Origin: Nitrososphaerota archaeon
GTDB taxonomy: Archaea > Thermoproteota > Nitrososphaeria > Nitrososphaerales > CADDZS01
Assembly (NCBI GenBank): GCA_021325255.1
Contig: JAJPHP010000008.1
Location: 1 to 40,334, forward strand
DNA: 40,334 nt
Direction of reading: 5' to 3'
Positions 25,247 through 34,586 of this stretch are shown in pieces. Position numbers and translations under genes: made by a program. Position 1 is the stretch's first letter. Each line of letters opens with the position of its first letter. Below the pieces are notes generated by a model. It was not told the origin of the DNA, ran no database searches, and saw nothing but the letters and a program-made list of their open reading frames with translations.

Positions 25247-28200
25247 TTATACCACGTCGATTCGTATTTCTCGGGAATCAAGTTCCACGCTCTTCCAACC
25301 GCTTGATTGCGGGGGAAGGTTCTGAAAGAGGTCGACACTCTTGACCCTGACAAGGAATGCGAGTTCGCCCAGCTTCGGTTTTAGGGCAGAAACGAGTTGG
25401 TCACCAAGGCCCGCAATGCTAGCGTGATCCAGGACGTCCGTCGGATTGAACCCCTTCTCCTTTCTCAGTGCCTGAATGTTCCTTGCGAGATCCCGCACAT
25501 CTCCTTCCACAATCAGTGCTTCGTCCCTTGAGGTGTCCAGGGCCACGACGATGCCGTAATTTTCCACAACAGAAAATTTTTGGTCGCTTGAAGAGAAAGA
25601 GAACTCTACATCAGAAGGTAGAATCTCAAAGTCTGGCATGTCAGGCAGCCTTGCCTTGCCGCTCTTGTTGAAGGAGTTGAACAGGGATGCAGCGTCGACT
25701 CTCGCGAGTTTTGAAGCCAGTTCATTCATCCTTTCCTTGGCCCTTGGCGCGACCTGCTGGAAGTTCGGCTTGACGCTGAGCGTTATCGGTGTCTTCTTTG
25801 GATCGGTTTCTAGTTCTGTTTCCCGCACGTTGGTCTGCTCCAGCAACAGTCCCTTGTTTTGTTCAATCAGATCTCTGAGATCCTCGTTCACGAGGAAGAT
25901 CGATTTCCTCAATGGCCATCTCCTCTTGACTTTGCCTTTCATCCTAGCCGAGTTTGTCAGCGAGACCATCTTCGACAGTGTGTCAAATTCGACTTCGAGC
26001 TTGTCATTTCTGAAACCCGCATGGGGTTCCGGCCAGTCTTCGAGCATGAGCGATTCCACTTCAAAGATGCGACCTGCGAGGTAATCGGTGATGAAGGGTG
26101 AGATTGGGTGAAGGAGCTTGTCACAGCTCAGCAGAGAAAAAGCTAGAATAGAGTAGATGATCTTTCTCCGCTTGCTGCTCTCCTCGCTTTCTTCCCAGAG
26201 CTCACTTCTCGTTATCGGGACATAGGTCTGGCTCAAGTCATCTATCAGGAACTTTTCCACGGCCCTCGCTGCTTCCTGGTACTTTGTCTGCATGAATGCG
26301 GCGGTGCAGGCATTGACCAAAGACTCGAGCCGAGCGAGCAACCATTGGTCCTCTTTCTTTAATTCGCTCCTCCACTCCTCAATCCATTTGGTTCCGTCCG
26401 CAGAGTTGTAACGGAAACCGTCGAAGGTAGCGTTCTGCTCATAGAAGAGGTGCATGTGGTATAGCGTATTCAGAATCTGGAAGGGGCGCGTCCCCATTTC
26501 CTTGATGCTGAAGTTTATCGAATCTATGGGACCCGCCTTCCACATGAGATAGAATCGAGTAAGGTCGGAAGAGTATGTGGAAAGGAGTTCCCTGACCGGG
26601 ACAAAATTCCCCTTGCTCTTGCTCAACTTCTCCCCCTTTTCATCAAGGACGTGCCCCATGAACAGGAAGGATTGGAACGGGGCCTGATCCTTCATTGTGA
26701 GTATGACGTTCTCGATGAGTAGCGTGTAAGCCCAGCCTCTGGTCTGGTCGATCCCTTCCGTGAGAAATGGCACCGGTATGTATTGCTCGTACTCCTTGTC
26801 TGTCAGCGAGGCGTAGGGCGCGGCGCCGCTGTTATGCCAAGTGTCCAGAACGAACGGCTCGCGGTGCATTTCCCCCACGCACTTCGGGCAGTCAATTACT
26901 ATCCTGTCAATCCAGGGCTTATGGAGCTCAAAGTCTGCGCCGTCAGGCAATGATTTCGCCCTCTCCACTATCTCCTTTCTTGAGAAGAGCCCTAACTTCT
27001 CACCGCAGTTTACACACTTCCATATAGGGAGGGGCGCGCCCCACACGCGCTGCCTCGAGACGCACCACGGCCTCTTTTCCTTGATTATTTCTATGAAGCG
27101 ATTCCTTGGCTGTTCGAAGTAATACTCCGCTTTTCTTCCAGCGTCGACGGCCTTGTCCTTCAATCGGTCGACGAAGTAAAAGTACTCGCGCCTTGAGAGC
27201 CAGACAAGCCTGTGCCCAGACCTCCAGCACACCGGGTACTCGTGTTTGATCTTCCCGTATCTGAGCAGTAATCCCAATTCCTTGAGAGCGTCTGCGACCT
27301 TCTGGTCAGAATCCCTGACAAACAGTCCTGCGAATGCTCCGGCCGCCTCGGTGAACTTTGCTTGGTCGTCGATAGGGTTGAAGACCGGGACGCCTCTCCT
27401 CTGGGACACTTCAAAGTCGTCCTCACCGTTCGCTGGAGCCATGTGAACCAAGCCAGACCCTGTGGTCACGTCGACAAACTCTTCCGCAACGACTACGTGG
27501 ACTGTACCCCTGCTCTCGCCTCTAGCCTGTTCGCTTTCATCGAGTTTTCTCTGTTCAGGGATCAAATTGGCTAGAGGATGTTCGTAGCGAATGCCTTCGA
27601 GCTCCCTTCCTTGAACCGTCCTTTCGACACTGTAATCTTCAATGTGAAGCTCCTTCATCAAAGGCCCTAGGCGATCTGCGCCGACTATCCAAGTTTCCTG
27701 TTGCTGCCCTCCTGTCAGAATCTTCTTGTTTGACACTCGGACAAAACAGTACTGCGAGTCTGGTTTCACGCCGACGAGCTCGTCAGTAATTACGGTGAAG
27801 GGCATCGTAGTCCACACAATCAGAAAAGTTGTCCGCTCATCGGGCCCGCGTGTCCTTACCTTCATTTTGAAGTACATCGACGGGTCTTCCAGCATCTCAT
27901 AGTTGCCAGCCACCTCGGTTGCACTGAGTGAGGTCTGACAACTGGGACAGTAGGGAGTCACCCTGTAGCCCTCGGAGAGGATGTTGTTCTCCCATCCCGA
28001 CTTTAGTATCTTCCACTCTCTCTCAATATACGAATCACGGTACGTCCAGTATGCCTTTTCGTCGTCGATCAAGAGCCCCAAAGTCTCATCCACGGTTCTC
28101 CATATCTTGTGGTACTTCGCAAGCATCGTCTTGCATGCAGAGACGAGAGCCTCTTCCCCAATCACGCTGAGGTTGGCTGATTTGTTCCCCGTGAGACCGA

Positions 28201-28546
28201 GTTCCTTCTCTGCTGCGAGCTCGACAGGCAGACCTTGGCAATCCCATCCGCCCCTGAAATCGATATAGTTGCCGCGCATAGTTTCAAAGCGATACCAGAC
28301 GTCCTTGATCGCTCGGCCCCTGAGGTGTCCCATGTGGGGTTCGCCGTTAAGAGTGGGCGGTCCCTCGACGTAGCCGACCCTGCTCTTCCCCCTTGAATCG
28401 AACTTTTGCTGTATCCTGCGTGCCAGTTCCATGCGCTTCCATTTGTTCCGGACAAATTCTTCGACTACCTTTGGGCTGTAAGAATCGGGAAGCCCGGAAC
28501 CTCGAGTGTTCGTCTTCTCGGGAGGATGCATTGGTATTTGAGTCAT
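25247..28546 (-). CDS. ileS: Isoleucyl-tRNA synthetase
   Basis: Class Ia synthetase charging tRNA-Ile. The HIGH motif is HMGH (residues 71-74, in GEPHMGHLRGRAIKDVW) and the KMSKS motif is KLSKSKG near residue 640. The editing domain (TTMPFTVITDELVGV) and GGWDCQGLPVE are present. At 1099 residues it is the archaeal/eukaryotic type, with the long C-terminal region. Zinc-binding CxxC pairs occur (CVNCGEK, CPKC, CPSC). ATG at 28546 is at the natural N-terminus. It is convergent with the metallophosphoesterase; the 47-bp gap is too short for a separate terminator signal that I can identify. Confidence 0.97.
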   Translation of the reverse strand: MTQIPMHPPEKTNTRGSGLPDSYSPKVVEEFVRNKWKRMELARRIQQKFDSRGKSRVGYVEGPPTLNGEPHMGHLRGRAIKDVWYRFETMRGNYIDFRGGWDCQGLPVELAAEKELGLTGNKSANLSVIGEEALVSACKTMLAKYHKIWRTVDETLGLLIDDEKAYWTYRDSYIEREWKILKSGWENNILSEGYRVTPYCPSCQTSLSATEVAGNYEMLEDPSMYFKMKVRTRGPDERTTFLIVWTTMPFTVITDELVGVKPDSQYCFVRVSNKKILTGGQQQETWIVGADRLGPLMKELHIEDYSVERTVQGRELEGIRYEHPLANLIPEQRKLDESEQARGESRGTVHVVVAEEFVDVTTGSGLVHMAPANGEDDFEVSQRRGVPVFNPIDDQAKFTEAAGAFAGLFVRDSDQKVADALKELGLLLRYGKIKHEYPVCWRSGHRLVWLSRREYFYFVDRLKDKAVDAGRKAEYYFEQPRNRFIEIIKEKRPWCVSRQRVWGAPLPIWKCVNCGEKLGLFSRKEIVERAKSLPDGADFELHKPWIDRIVIDCPKCVGEMHREPFVLDTWHNSGAAPYASLTDKEYEQYIPVPFLTEGIDQTRGWAYTLLIENVILTMKDQAPFQSFLFMGHVLDEKGEKLSKSKGNFVPVRELLSTYSSDLTRFYLMWKAGPIDSINFSIKEMGTRPFQILNTLYHMHLFYEQNATFDGFRYNSADGTKWIEEWRSELKKEDQWLLARLESLVNACTAAFMQTKYQEAARAVEKFLIDDLSQTYVPITRSELWEESEESSKRRKIIYSILAFSLLSCDKLLHPISPFITDYLAGRIFEVESLMLEDWPEPHAGFRNDKLEVEFDTLSKMVSLTNSARMKGKVKRRWPLRKSIFLVNEDLRDLIEQNKGLLLEQTNVRETELETDPKKTPITLSVKPNFQQVAPRAKERMNELASKLARVDAASLFNSFNKSGKARLPDMPDFEILPSDVEFSFSSSDQKFSVVENYGIVVALDTSRDEALIVEGDVRDLARNIQALRKEKGFNPTDVLDHASIAGLGDQLVSALKPKLGELAFLVRVKSVDLFQNLPPQSSGWKSVELDSREIRIDVV

Positions 28547-29040
28547 CTAATATTGTATCACACTAAATCCTACTTCAGTATTTTACTTAGACTATCCAGA
28601 TTTCGCTTTGCGACGAGGGTTGATGAAAAGCAATGGGAAAGAGTAAGGGACGAATGTGCCAAAGAAATTCAAGCCGAAGAGAACAAAGAAGAGTAAAGTG
28701 GGCGAGGCAATGGAAGAGGACATATGTGAGAGAGGCTGAGGCGACTAGCACACTAGATCGAGTGGGCTGTAAAGCCTAGCGAGTACCTATAGACCACGTG
28801 GTTCAGAACGCGCCTCTTCCGCTTACTAAATCTTGAGATAGTCTGTCGTATTATTTAGGACTTTACTCGGTTGACTCTCATGACTCGGTACGAGAAATGA
28901 CTTGTCTTTGTAAAGGCGGTCTGTGCCCCCCAAAACCTTTGTCAAATCTAGTTGATATTTTTTAGCGGTAAGTAAATGCTTCTTAACCTAGACCGTTATC
29001 GTTCGAAGAACGCACTCCTTTTCCTGGTGCGACAAACCAA
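28547..29040. other. 494-bp intergenic region between ileS and cdvB paralogue
   Basis: Holds divergent promoters and possibly a structured RNA. GGAAGAGG (28712-28719) and CCTCTTCC (28813-28820) form a perfect 8-bp closing stem around 93 nt that contains a 6-bp hairpin with a GTAA tetraloop (28763-28778). In the purine-rich part before it, a short plus-strand frame ends DEKQWERVRDECAKEIQAEENKEE; another begins GTG and reads MPKKFKPKRTKKSK. These cannot both be real and neither is firm. A TATA-like GATATTTTTTA lies at 28953-28963, some 80 nt before the CdvB paralogue. Confidence 0.35.
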
Positions 29041-29688
29041 ATGTCTTCACAGTTTTCGTCCAGATGGCAGAGTTCTCCAAAAGAGGGCTTTGGCACCAGG
29101 ATCAAGGATACAGTAAGGTCACCCGGTCCGCTCAGACCTCGTCTCGAGCAGGCCACTCGACAGATACAGGTACAAATCTCCAAACTCGACGCGACTTCAG
29201 CAAAGTTGAGGGAAAGGGATGCTTCGATCTTCAACAAGGTCGTAGCCTCCATCCAGAAGCACGACACTCAACACGCGAACATCTTGGCAAACGAGCTCTC
29301 CGAAGTCCGAAAGATGAACAAGATGGTAACTCAGGCCAAGCTCGCTCTCGAACAAATCACATTGAGGCTGAACACAGTCCAGGAGCTAGGCGACATCGTA
29401 GTCACACTCTCTCCAGCAATGGGCGTGATACGAAACGTTAGATCAGGACTAGTCAGTGTGATCCCAGAAGCGGAACACGAAATCGGCGAAATCTCAGGAT
29501 TGCTGAGCAGCATTCTCGTTGACGCGGGACAACTAGGATCAGGTGTCATCAACTTCGAGTCTGCGAATGAGGAAGCAGACAAGATTTTGGCAGAGGCCGG
29601 TGCTGTTGCCGAGCAGAGAATGCGCGACAAGTTCCCCGACCTGCCCTCCGCAGTTCCGACAGGAACCGAGGCAACGGGCTTCTCCTAG
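29041..29688 (+). CDS. cdvB1: ESCRT-III-like cell division protein, short CdvB paralogue
   Basis: Snf7/ESCRT-III protein that polymerises on membranes during division in TACK archaea. 215 residues form the helical core (LEQATRQIQVQISKLDATSAKLRERDASIFNKVVASIQ in part, then LAKLALEQITLRLNTVQELGDIVVTLSPAMGVIRNV-like helices). It lacks the C-terminal winged-helix-like region of the longer paralogue downstream. It ends in a short tail with NEEADKILAEAGAVAEQRMRDKFPDLP (in part). ATG at 29041. A hairpin with T tracts right after the gene separates it from cdvB, so the two are probably not cotranscribed. Symbol cdvB1 is by analogy; which paralogue class it belongs to needs phylogeny. Confidence 0.88.
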   Translation: MSSQFSSRWQSSPKEGFGTRIKDTVRSPGPLRPRLEQATRQIQVQISKLDATSAKLRERDASIFNKVVASIQKHDTQHANILANELSEVRKMNKMVTQAKLALEQITLRLNTVQELGDIVVTLSPAMGVIRNVRSGLVSVIPEAEHEIGEISGLLSSILVDAGQLGSGVINFESANEEADKILAEAGAVAEQRMRDKFPDLPSAVPTGTEATGFS

Positions 29689-29743
29689 ACCGAAAAGAAA
29701 AGATACACAAGTGTGCGATGTGAGCGGTTGAAGAAGGAGGGTG

Positions 29744-29836
29744 GAGAGAGATACGACTTTCTCTCTCACACACTCTTTTTTTGCCCCCATCCCACCTACT
29801 CCCCATCTTTTCTTTTCTCCCCTCTCCCTTTTTTTT
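29744..29836 (+). terminator. Terminator hairpin and pyrimidine tract after the CdvB paralogue
   Basis: GAGAGAG (29744-29750) and CTCTCTC (29761-29767) form a 7-bp stem with a 10-nt loop. A T7 run follows at 29776-29782. The tract to 29836 is almost entirely pyrimidine and ends in T8, as expected for U-rich archaeal termination. Confidence 0.65.
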
Positions 29837-30176
29837 GAAAACAAAGATGTTATGCCTCTGAGGAGCGGGATGTCCAACTGCTCTTCTAGCAGGTTCAATA
29901 GAAAATAGAATGAGATTGAATTTGTGTTTCCACGAGTTGCCGAGATAACGCGAGCCGTCAAGAACTAGAAAGAAGAAGTAGAAAGGTAGCAGGCTGCAAA
30001 ATAAGGAAACTTCAAAAGAGTTGTCGAGAACTAGCACCGAGTGAATGAAATCGAATGGTGTCTAAGGTTCGAGTAGCTTTTTTTCTATCTGCTCCCAGTC
30101 ATCTCACTCTCAAGAGCGCCCGCTATTACTCATTATTGGCCATCGAAAACTGCATGGGGCTCGAATAAAGTAAGAA
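29837..30176. other. 340-bp gap before cdvB
   Basis: No ORF or RNA gene seen. A/G-rich on the plus strand from about 29880 to 30020. T8 or T7 patches occur near 30078-30084. The cdvB promoter should lie near its end; I cannot pick a convincing TATA box at the right distance from TTG 30177. Confidence 0.35.
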
Positions 30177-31115
30177 TTGTCTCCTCGCCCTTCAATTGGC
30201 AGCCTCGTTGGTAGTGGAGGCAACCTCAAGGAAAAGATCACGCTTGCAATAAGGCAGGTTGAAGCCAAGCGAAAGGAACTGGAGCAGCTTCGCTCAAGAC
30301 TGGAAGAGAGAAGAAGGTCTATGTTTGGCGAAGCAGTGCGAGCCATAGAAAAGGACGACGAGATGCGAGCTCGGGTGCTTTCAGGCGAGCACGTAGAATT
30401 ACAAAAGATCACCAGAGTGGTCAATGCTGCGGAACTCGCTCTAATCCACATCATCGTGAGGATGGAGACAATCCGCGATGTTGGCGACGTAATGTATGTG
30501 CTTGACAACGCCTTCAAGGCGGTCAAGAAGATAGGCAAATCGATCTCAGAGATAGCTCCTGACTTGGAGCAGTCCGCGGGAGAGATCAACCAATCACTCT
30601 CTAACATACTGGCTGAACTCGGAGTCTTCACGCCGACCGTTTCGATTGGGCTCTCTGATTCGCCTTCGGCGATATACGACAAGGCGCAGAAGCTAATCGA
30701 CGAACGGGCTACCGAGATTTCGGAGCTTCCAAAGACAATCCAGAATATCGAGACGTCCGCGGGAGACGTCTCGGTATTTGAGCAGACAAAGAAAATCGCG
30801 ATGCTTGCGACCGAGGACGAAGGAGACGGACTTGAGGACGTGGAATTCAAACCAATCCTTCTCTCTTCAGCTCATGACCTTGCAGTAGATCCGGAACACC
30901 TCGTGAGGAAATACGTGAGCGAGTCCGAGGAAAGAAAGTTGAACGTCGACGATGCGTCAGCTCATCTCAATCTGCCTGTCGATCTTGTTGAACAAGCATA
31001 CATCAAAGTCCTCTCCGAAAACAGGTTCAACGCCAGATCAAGGGCAAGATCAGCACGACAGCGACAACCTGAAGAGGCGAAAGGTGCCGCCGAGTTGAGC
31101 CACGAAGGGACCTGA
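30177..31115 (+). CDS. cdvB: ESCRT-III-like cell division protein CdvB
   Basis: Main ESCRT-III subunit of the archaeal Cdv division machinery. Residues about 15-165 form the ESCRT-III helical core (IRQVEAKRKELEQLRSRLEERRRSMF in part; VNAAELALIHIIVRMETIRDVGDVMYVLDNAF in part). The linker carries VEFKPI, a possible MIT-interacting peptide for CdvC. The C-terminus (LVRKYVSESEERKLNVDDASAHLNLPVDLVEQAY in part) has a winged-helix pattern, the part that in Sulfolobus contacts CdvA. The start is TTG 30177: an in-frame TAA at 30171 leaves no earlier start and the next Met is inside the core. The Vps4-like ATPase gene follows 149 bp downstream. No cdvA in the window. Confidence 0.9.
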   Translation: MSPRPSIGSLVGSGGNLKEKITLAIRQVEAKRKELEQLRSRLEERRRSMFGEAVRAIEKDDEMRARVLSGEHVELQKITRVVNAAELALIHIIVRMETIRDVGDVMYVLDNAFKAVKKIGKSISEIAPDLEQSAGEINQSLSNILAELGVFTPTVSIGLSDSPSAIYDKAQKLIDERATEISELPKTIQNIETSAGDVSVFEQTKKIAMLATEDEGDGLEDVEFKPILLSSAHDLAVDPEHLVRKYVSESEERKLNVDDASAHLNLPVDLVEQAYIKVLSENRFNARSRARSARQRQPEEAKGAAELSHEGT

Positions 31116-31264
31116 AAAAACAGAGAGAAAATTGCAGGATAATGAGATACAATCTGGGAAAGAATCCTCCATTTTTCATGATCATGAGCAGAATACGATC
31201 GGTATTAATGAAGACTAATGACAATATCGAAAATTGATTTTGGAGAGGTAGCTAACACAAGAAA

Positions 31265-32572
31265 TTGAGCGAAAACGCGGCAAAGGTACTAGAGGGCGCT
31301 GCACAAAAGTATGCATCCGAGGCCATTCGATTTGACTCGCAGGGCGCGAGAGGAATGGCGATAAAGAACTATCAAAACGCAATACAGACGCTCGTGCAAC
31401 TGGCGCAGCTCTACCCTGATTACAAATTGAACAGCATGTACCTGCAACGCGCGCAGTTGTATCAGGAGAGAGTGAAGGCTCTTCAATCCGCTCACGGAAT
31501 AGAGCCTCCTCCAGAGGACGACTCTACCGGCGGATTCACATTCCTCCCTCCTTCGAATAGCAGTGGGGGCAGAGGAGCTGCCCCTGGCCAGATATTGAGC
31601 AGGCCTTCGCCCAGTGGTACTTCCAGCGCATCTCCAACTGCAACATCACTCGATGGTAAGCCGGAGGGACCGCAGGTAGTACAGCAACTCAAAGCCAATT
31701 ACAACGACCTCATCATGAAGGAAAAGCCCGACATAAAGTGGGATGAAGTCGTCGGCCTCGAAGATGCAAAGAAGGCACTTCGAGAATCAATCATATTCCC
31801 AGTTCAAAGACCGGACCTCTTCCCTCTAGGTTGGCCACGCGGACTGCTGATGTATGGTCCGCCGGGATGCGGCAAGACTCTGCTCGCGGCGGCAACAGCG
31901 TCGGAGATCGACAGCTACTTCATCACCGTGGACGCTGCATCGATAATGTCAAAGTGGCTCGGCGAGGGCGAAAAGAACGTTGCCAAATTGTTCAACTCAG
32001 CAAGGAAATTGCTTGAGAAGGAAGCAAAATCGGTCATTGTTTTCATCGATGAACTTGATTCCATACTCGGATCTAGATCAAACGAGGTAGGCGGGGAGGT
32101 CAGGGTAAGAAATCAGTTTCTCAAAGAGATGGACGGCATTGCGGACAAGGGGAAGAACCTCCACCTCTATGTCATCGGGGCGACAAACAAGCCCTGGGCC
32201 CTTGACTGGCCGTTCCTCAGAAGGTTCCAGAAGAGGATCTACGTCCCCCTGCCGGACATTCGCGCAAGGACCCAGATGCTCAAGCAGTACACCGCGCCGC
32301 TGAAGATGGAGACCGAGTTGAAGATTGATGATCTCGCAAGGATGACCGAGGGCTACTCGGGCTCGGACATGAGAGATATCTGCCAGTCTGTTCAACTACG
32401 CGTCGTATCCGAGCTGTTCGACTCCTCCGACGGAGCAGGAAACAATGAGCTCCAGCCGCGACCGATCGACCTTGGCGATTTCAAGGAGGTTCTCAGGTCA
32501 AGAAAGCCGAGCGTCTCGCAGGAAATGCTCCGGGCGTACGCAAACTGGACTGAGAACTTTAAGGCGCTCTAG
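31265..32572 (+). CDS. cdvC: Vps4-like AAA ATPase CdvC
   Basis: AAA ATPase that remodels and disassembles ESCRT-III polymers in cell division. An N-terminal MIT three-helix domain (residues 1-75, ending YLQRAQLYQERVKAL) binds CdvB. A Pro/Ser/Gly-rich linker (80-140) leads to the AAA domain: Walker A GPPGCGKT (198-205), Walker B IVFIDELDS (about 258-266) and arginine-finger LRRFQKR (318-324). Pore-loop KWLGEGEK follows Walker A. The start is TTG: an in-frame TAA lies three codons upstream (31253) and no ATG precedes the MIT helix. 435 residues. It overlaps the aspS stop by four bases (convergent). Confidence 0.94.
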   Translation: MSENAAKVLEGAAQKYASEAIRFDSQGARGMAIKNYQNAIQTLVQLAQLYPDYKLNSMYLQRAQLYQERVKALQSAHGIEPPPEDDSTGGFTFLPPSNSSGGRGAAPGQILSRPSPSGTSSASPTATSLDGKPEGPQVVQQLKANYNDLIMKEKPDIKWDEVVGLEDAKKALRESIIFPVQRPDLFPLGWPRGLLMYGPPGCGKTLLAAATASEIDSYFITVDAASIMSKWLGEGEKNVAKLFNSARKLLEKEAKSVIVFIDELDSILGSRSNEVGGEVRVRNQFLKEMDGIADKGKNLHLYVIGATNKPWALDWPFLRRFQKRIYVPLPDIRARTQMLKQYTAPLKMETELKIDDLARMTEGYSGSDMRDICQSVQLRVVSELFDSSDGAGNNELQPRPIDLGDFKEVLRSRKPSVSQEMLRAYANWTENFKAL

Positions 32573-33882
32573 GGTTTGAGCCTCTCGGGGGTCCTGGGGA
32601 AAAGGCTTACTTCCCTCACGTTTTCTATTCCAAGCATCTGCTTCACGGTCCGTTCGATTCCCACGGCAAAGCCGCCGTGAGGGGGCACGCCGTACTTGAA
32701 GTTGTCAGTAAACCAGGCGATTTCCTGCTCGTTCATTCCTTTGAGCCGCACCTGTTCCATCAGTTTGCCGTGCCTGTGCTCGCGCTGGCCGCCTGAAGAG
32801 ACCTCCAGCCCTCTGTAAATCATGTCAACGGATCTTGCCCAGGTTGGTTCCTCATCAACTCTCATGACGTAGAACGGCTTTTCCTTGAAGGGGAAGCGAT
32901 TCACAAAGAAAAAGTCATGCCCTGTTTTCTCCTTAACGTGCCTTGCAAGAACCTGCTCGGACTCTCTGTTTAGTCCTTCTTCAAACGGAATTGCCTTTCC
33001 GTACTCTTTGAGAATGTCGTAGATCTCAGGGAAGCGCAGCTCGGGAAAGGGGGCGCTAGGCTTCTCGACCTTCGCTCCAACAAGTTCTAGCTCTGCTTTG
33101 CACTCTTCGACCACTTTACCGATTGCGTGAGCCATCATCGAGTCTTCGACCCTCTCCGTATCTGTTTCGTCGGAGATGAATCCCAGTTCTACGGCACAGG
33201 CTCTGTGTTCCGAAAGGTGGTTAGGCGTGTGAGAGATCTCCGCCCTCCAGTTCGGGCCGAGGTCGTAAATCTTGTCCAGCCCTCCGGCTATCGCAAGCTG
33301 TCTGTGAAGCTGAGGATCCTGGCGGAGAAAGGCGGGACTGCCATAGTAATCTAGCTTGAAGACTTCGGAGCCGCCCTCGCTGCTGCCTCCGAGGATCGCT
33401 GGAGTTGCGACCTGGATGAAGCCTTGCGACCTTAGCCATTCCTCCATTCCCTCGATTACCTTCGACTCTATCTTGAAGATCGCGGCGTTCCTGGGATTGC
33501 GCAGATCAAGGACACGCCAATCCAGACGCTTGTCGAGCTCTGTGTCGCTAGCTCCGGTGATGTCGATTGGCAGTGGCACTTCAGATTTGTTGAGCACGGT
33601 GATCGACTGTGGTGTGAGCTCCGGTCCTATCTTTGCAATCTGTTTTTCAGGGACAGTTCCCATTACGGAGATTACATCCTGCAAATTCAATTTCTCGCTT
33701 TCTGAGATCATCTCAGGAGGCGAATTCTTCTTGTGAACCGTGATCTGAGCGACGCCCGTCCTGTCGCGCAAGATGATGAAACGCAGGTTGGGCAGTTCCT
33801 TAACATTCTCAACCCAGCCGGCAATCGTCACGTTCTCCCCTTTGTGTTGGAGGAGCTCGCCGACGTAACTAGTCCTAATCAT
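32569..33882 (-). CDS. aspS: Aspartyl-tRNA synthetase, archaeal type
   Basis: Class IIb synthetase. The OB-fold anticodon domain is residues 1-105 (VTIAGWVENVKELPNLRFIILRDRTG in part). Catalytic motifs are motif 1 (GFIQVATPAILGGSSEGGSEVF in part), RQDPQLHRQ, motif 2 (WRAEISHTPNHLSEH) and motif 3 (GGFAVGIERTVKQMLG), ending in the archaeal VSLFPRTPERLKP. 437 residues is the short archaeal form without a bacterial insertion. The loop after GWV is ENV rather than the GWVWEV of discriminating archaeal AspRS as I recall it; whether it also charges tRNA-Asn cannot be decided here. ATG 33882. It is preceded by a 16-nt element also found before sucC. Confidence 0.94.
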   Translation of the reverse strand: MIRTSYVGELLQHKGENVTIAGWVENVKELPNLRFIILRDRTGVAQITVHKKNSPPEMISESEKLNLQDVISVMGTVPEKQIAKIGPELTPQSITVLNKSEVPLPIDITGASDTELDKRLDWRVLDLRNPRNAAIFKIESKVIEGMEEWLRSQGFIQVATPAILGGSSEGGSEVFKLDYYGSPAFLRQDPQLHRQLAIAGGLDKIYDLGPNWRAEISHTPNHLSEHRACAVELGFISDETDTERVEDSMMAHAIGKVVEECKAELELVGAKVEKPSAPFPELRFPEIYDILKEYGKAIPFEEGLNRESEQVLARHVKEKTGHDFFFVNRFPFKEKPFYVMRVDEEPTWARSVDMIYRGLEVSSGGQREHRHGKLMEQVRLKGMNEQEIAWFTDNFKYGVPPHGGFAVGIERTVKQMLGIENVREVSLFPRTPERLKP

Positions 33883-33886
33883 AACG

Positions 33887-33902
33887 CATCATTCAATCCA
33901 AA
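33887..33902 (-). promoter_or_regulatory. 16-nt element before aspS, shared with sucC
   Basis: On the minus strand TTTGGATTGAATGATG ends 4 nt before the ATG of aspS. An identical copy stands at the same distance before sucC. It probably marks a shared promoter-proximal or translation-control element. Confidence 0.5.
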
Positions 33903-34037
33903 AAGAGGGTTTCAACGAAAAAGAAAAAGTGGTGTGCGATGTGTCAATGCTTGCTCCGGCTCTTCTATTGTTTTCTCTCACATTAATCACCTGTCGGCGG
34001 CATATTTCGGAATACGAAGAAAAACTGAGAGGCAGGA

Positions 34038-34058
34038 AAAAGCGAGTAAGGCGCTTTT
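34038..34058 (-). terminator. Terminator hairpin after the NusA-like gene
   Basis: AAAAGCG (34038-34044) and CGCTTTT (34052-34058) form a 7-bp stem, with T residues at the 3' side on the minus strand. It lies just after the minus-strand stop at 34077. Confidence 0.5.
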
Positions 34059-34076
34059 CTTGTCTGACCGCTACGT

Positions 34077-34586
34077 TTACTGCTTCTCGAACTCGACCAT
34101 TAGGTCCATCTCGCGAGTCTCCTTGAGTATCCTCGAAATGGTCTCTGTGTCGTGAGGAAAGCGCTCCGTCCTCCTTCCGGGTATGACTACCTTTGTCAGC
34201 TTGCTACCATCGGGCAGCCAGACCGTGTTGACATTTGCAATTCTGACGGGATAGAACAAATCTTCGAGCTCCTTGCGGTCAGTTGTGTCGGCCTCCGTGA
34301 GCCAGACCTTCCCACCCAGAATATTCTGCAATGTCTTTGGGAAGCCAGGATCCCGACGCAGCGGCGCAAGCGTTCCGGGCTCCAACACGAGGACGTAATC
34401 AGAGCCTACGTTATTTGCTTTCACAAGGCTCATGCGCGCAATATCGGGATTCTTTTCGGCCGCTTTTGTTAGTTTTATTGAAACTTCGACATCAGTGCTG
34501 CTCAATTGACCTGATTTGAGCTTTGCATCGCATTTCGGGCACAAAACGCCGGTGCGAGCATCAAAAGAACAGATAGGCGTTTTCAT
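34077..34586 (-). CDS. NusA-like KH-domain RNA-binding protein with zinc-ribbon start
   Basis: 169-residue archaeal protein. The N-terminus has cysteines C6, C16 and C19 (CPKC pair plus a first Cys), like a partial zinc ribbon; no fourth Cys is obvious. The C-terminal part (DLFYPVRIANVNTVWLPDGSKLTKVVIPGR in part, starting around residue 110) matches the KH segment of archaeal NusA-like proteins. It probably binds RNA during transcription or ribosome assembly; the precise role is not known. ATG 34586. The upstream neighbour sucD is on the same strand, 220 bp away. Confidence 0.7.
   Translation of the reverse strand: MKTPICSFDARTGVLCPKCDAKLKSGQLSSTDVEVSIKLTKAAEKNPDIARMSLVKANNVGSDYVLVLEPGTLAPLRRDPGFPKTLQNILGGKVWLTEADTTDRKELEDLFYPVRIANVNTVWLPDGSKLTKVVIPGRRTERFPHDTETISRILKETREMDLMVEFEKQ

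Noticed and set aside
28620..28738. C/D-box small RNA candidate (TGATGA at 28621, CTGA at 28735)
   Set aside because: Box spacing of about 110 nt is twice that of archaeal C/D RNAs and inner boxes are missing.
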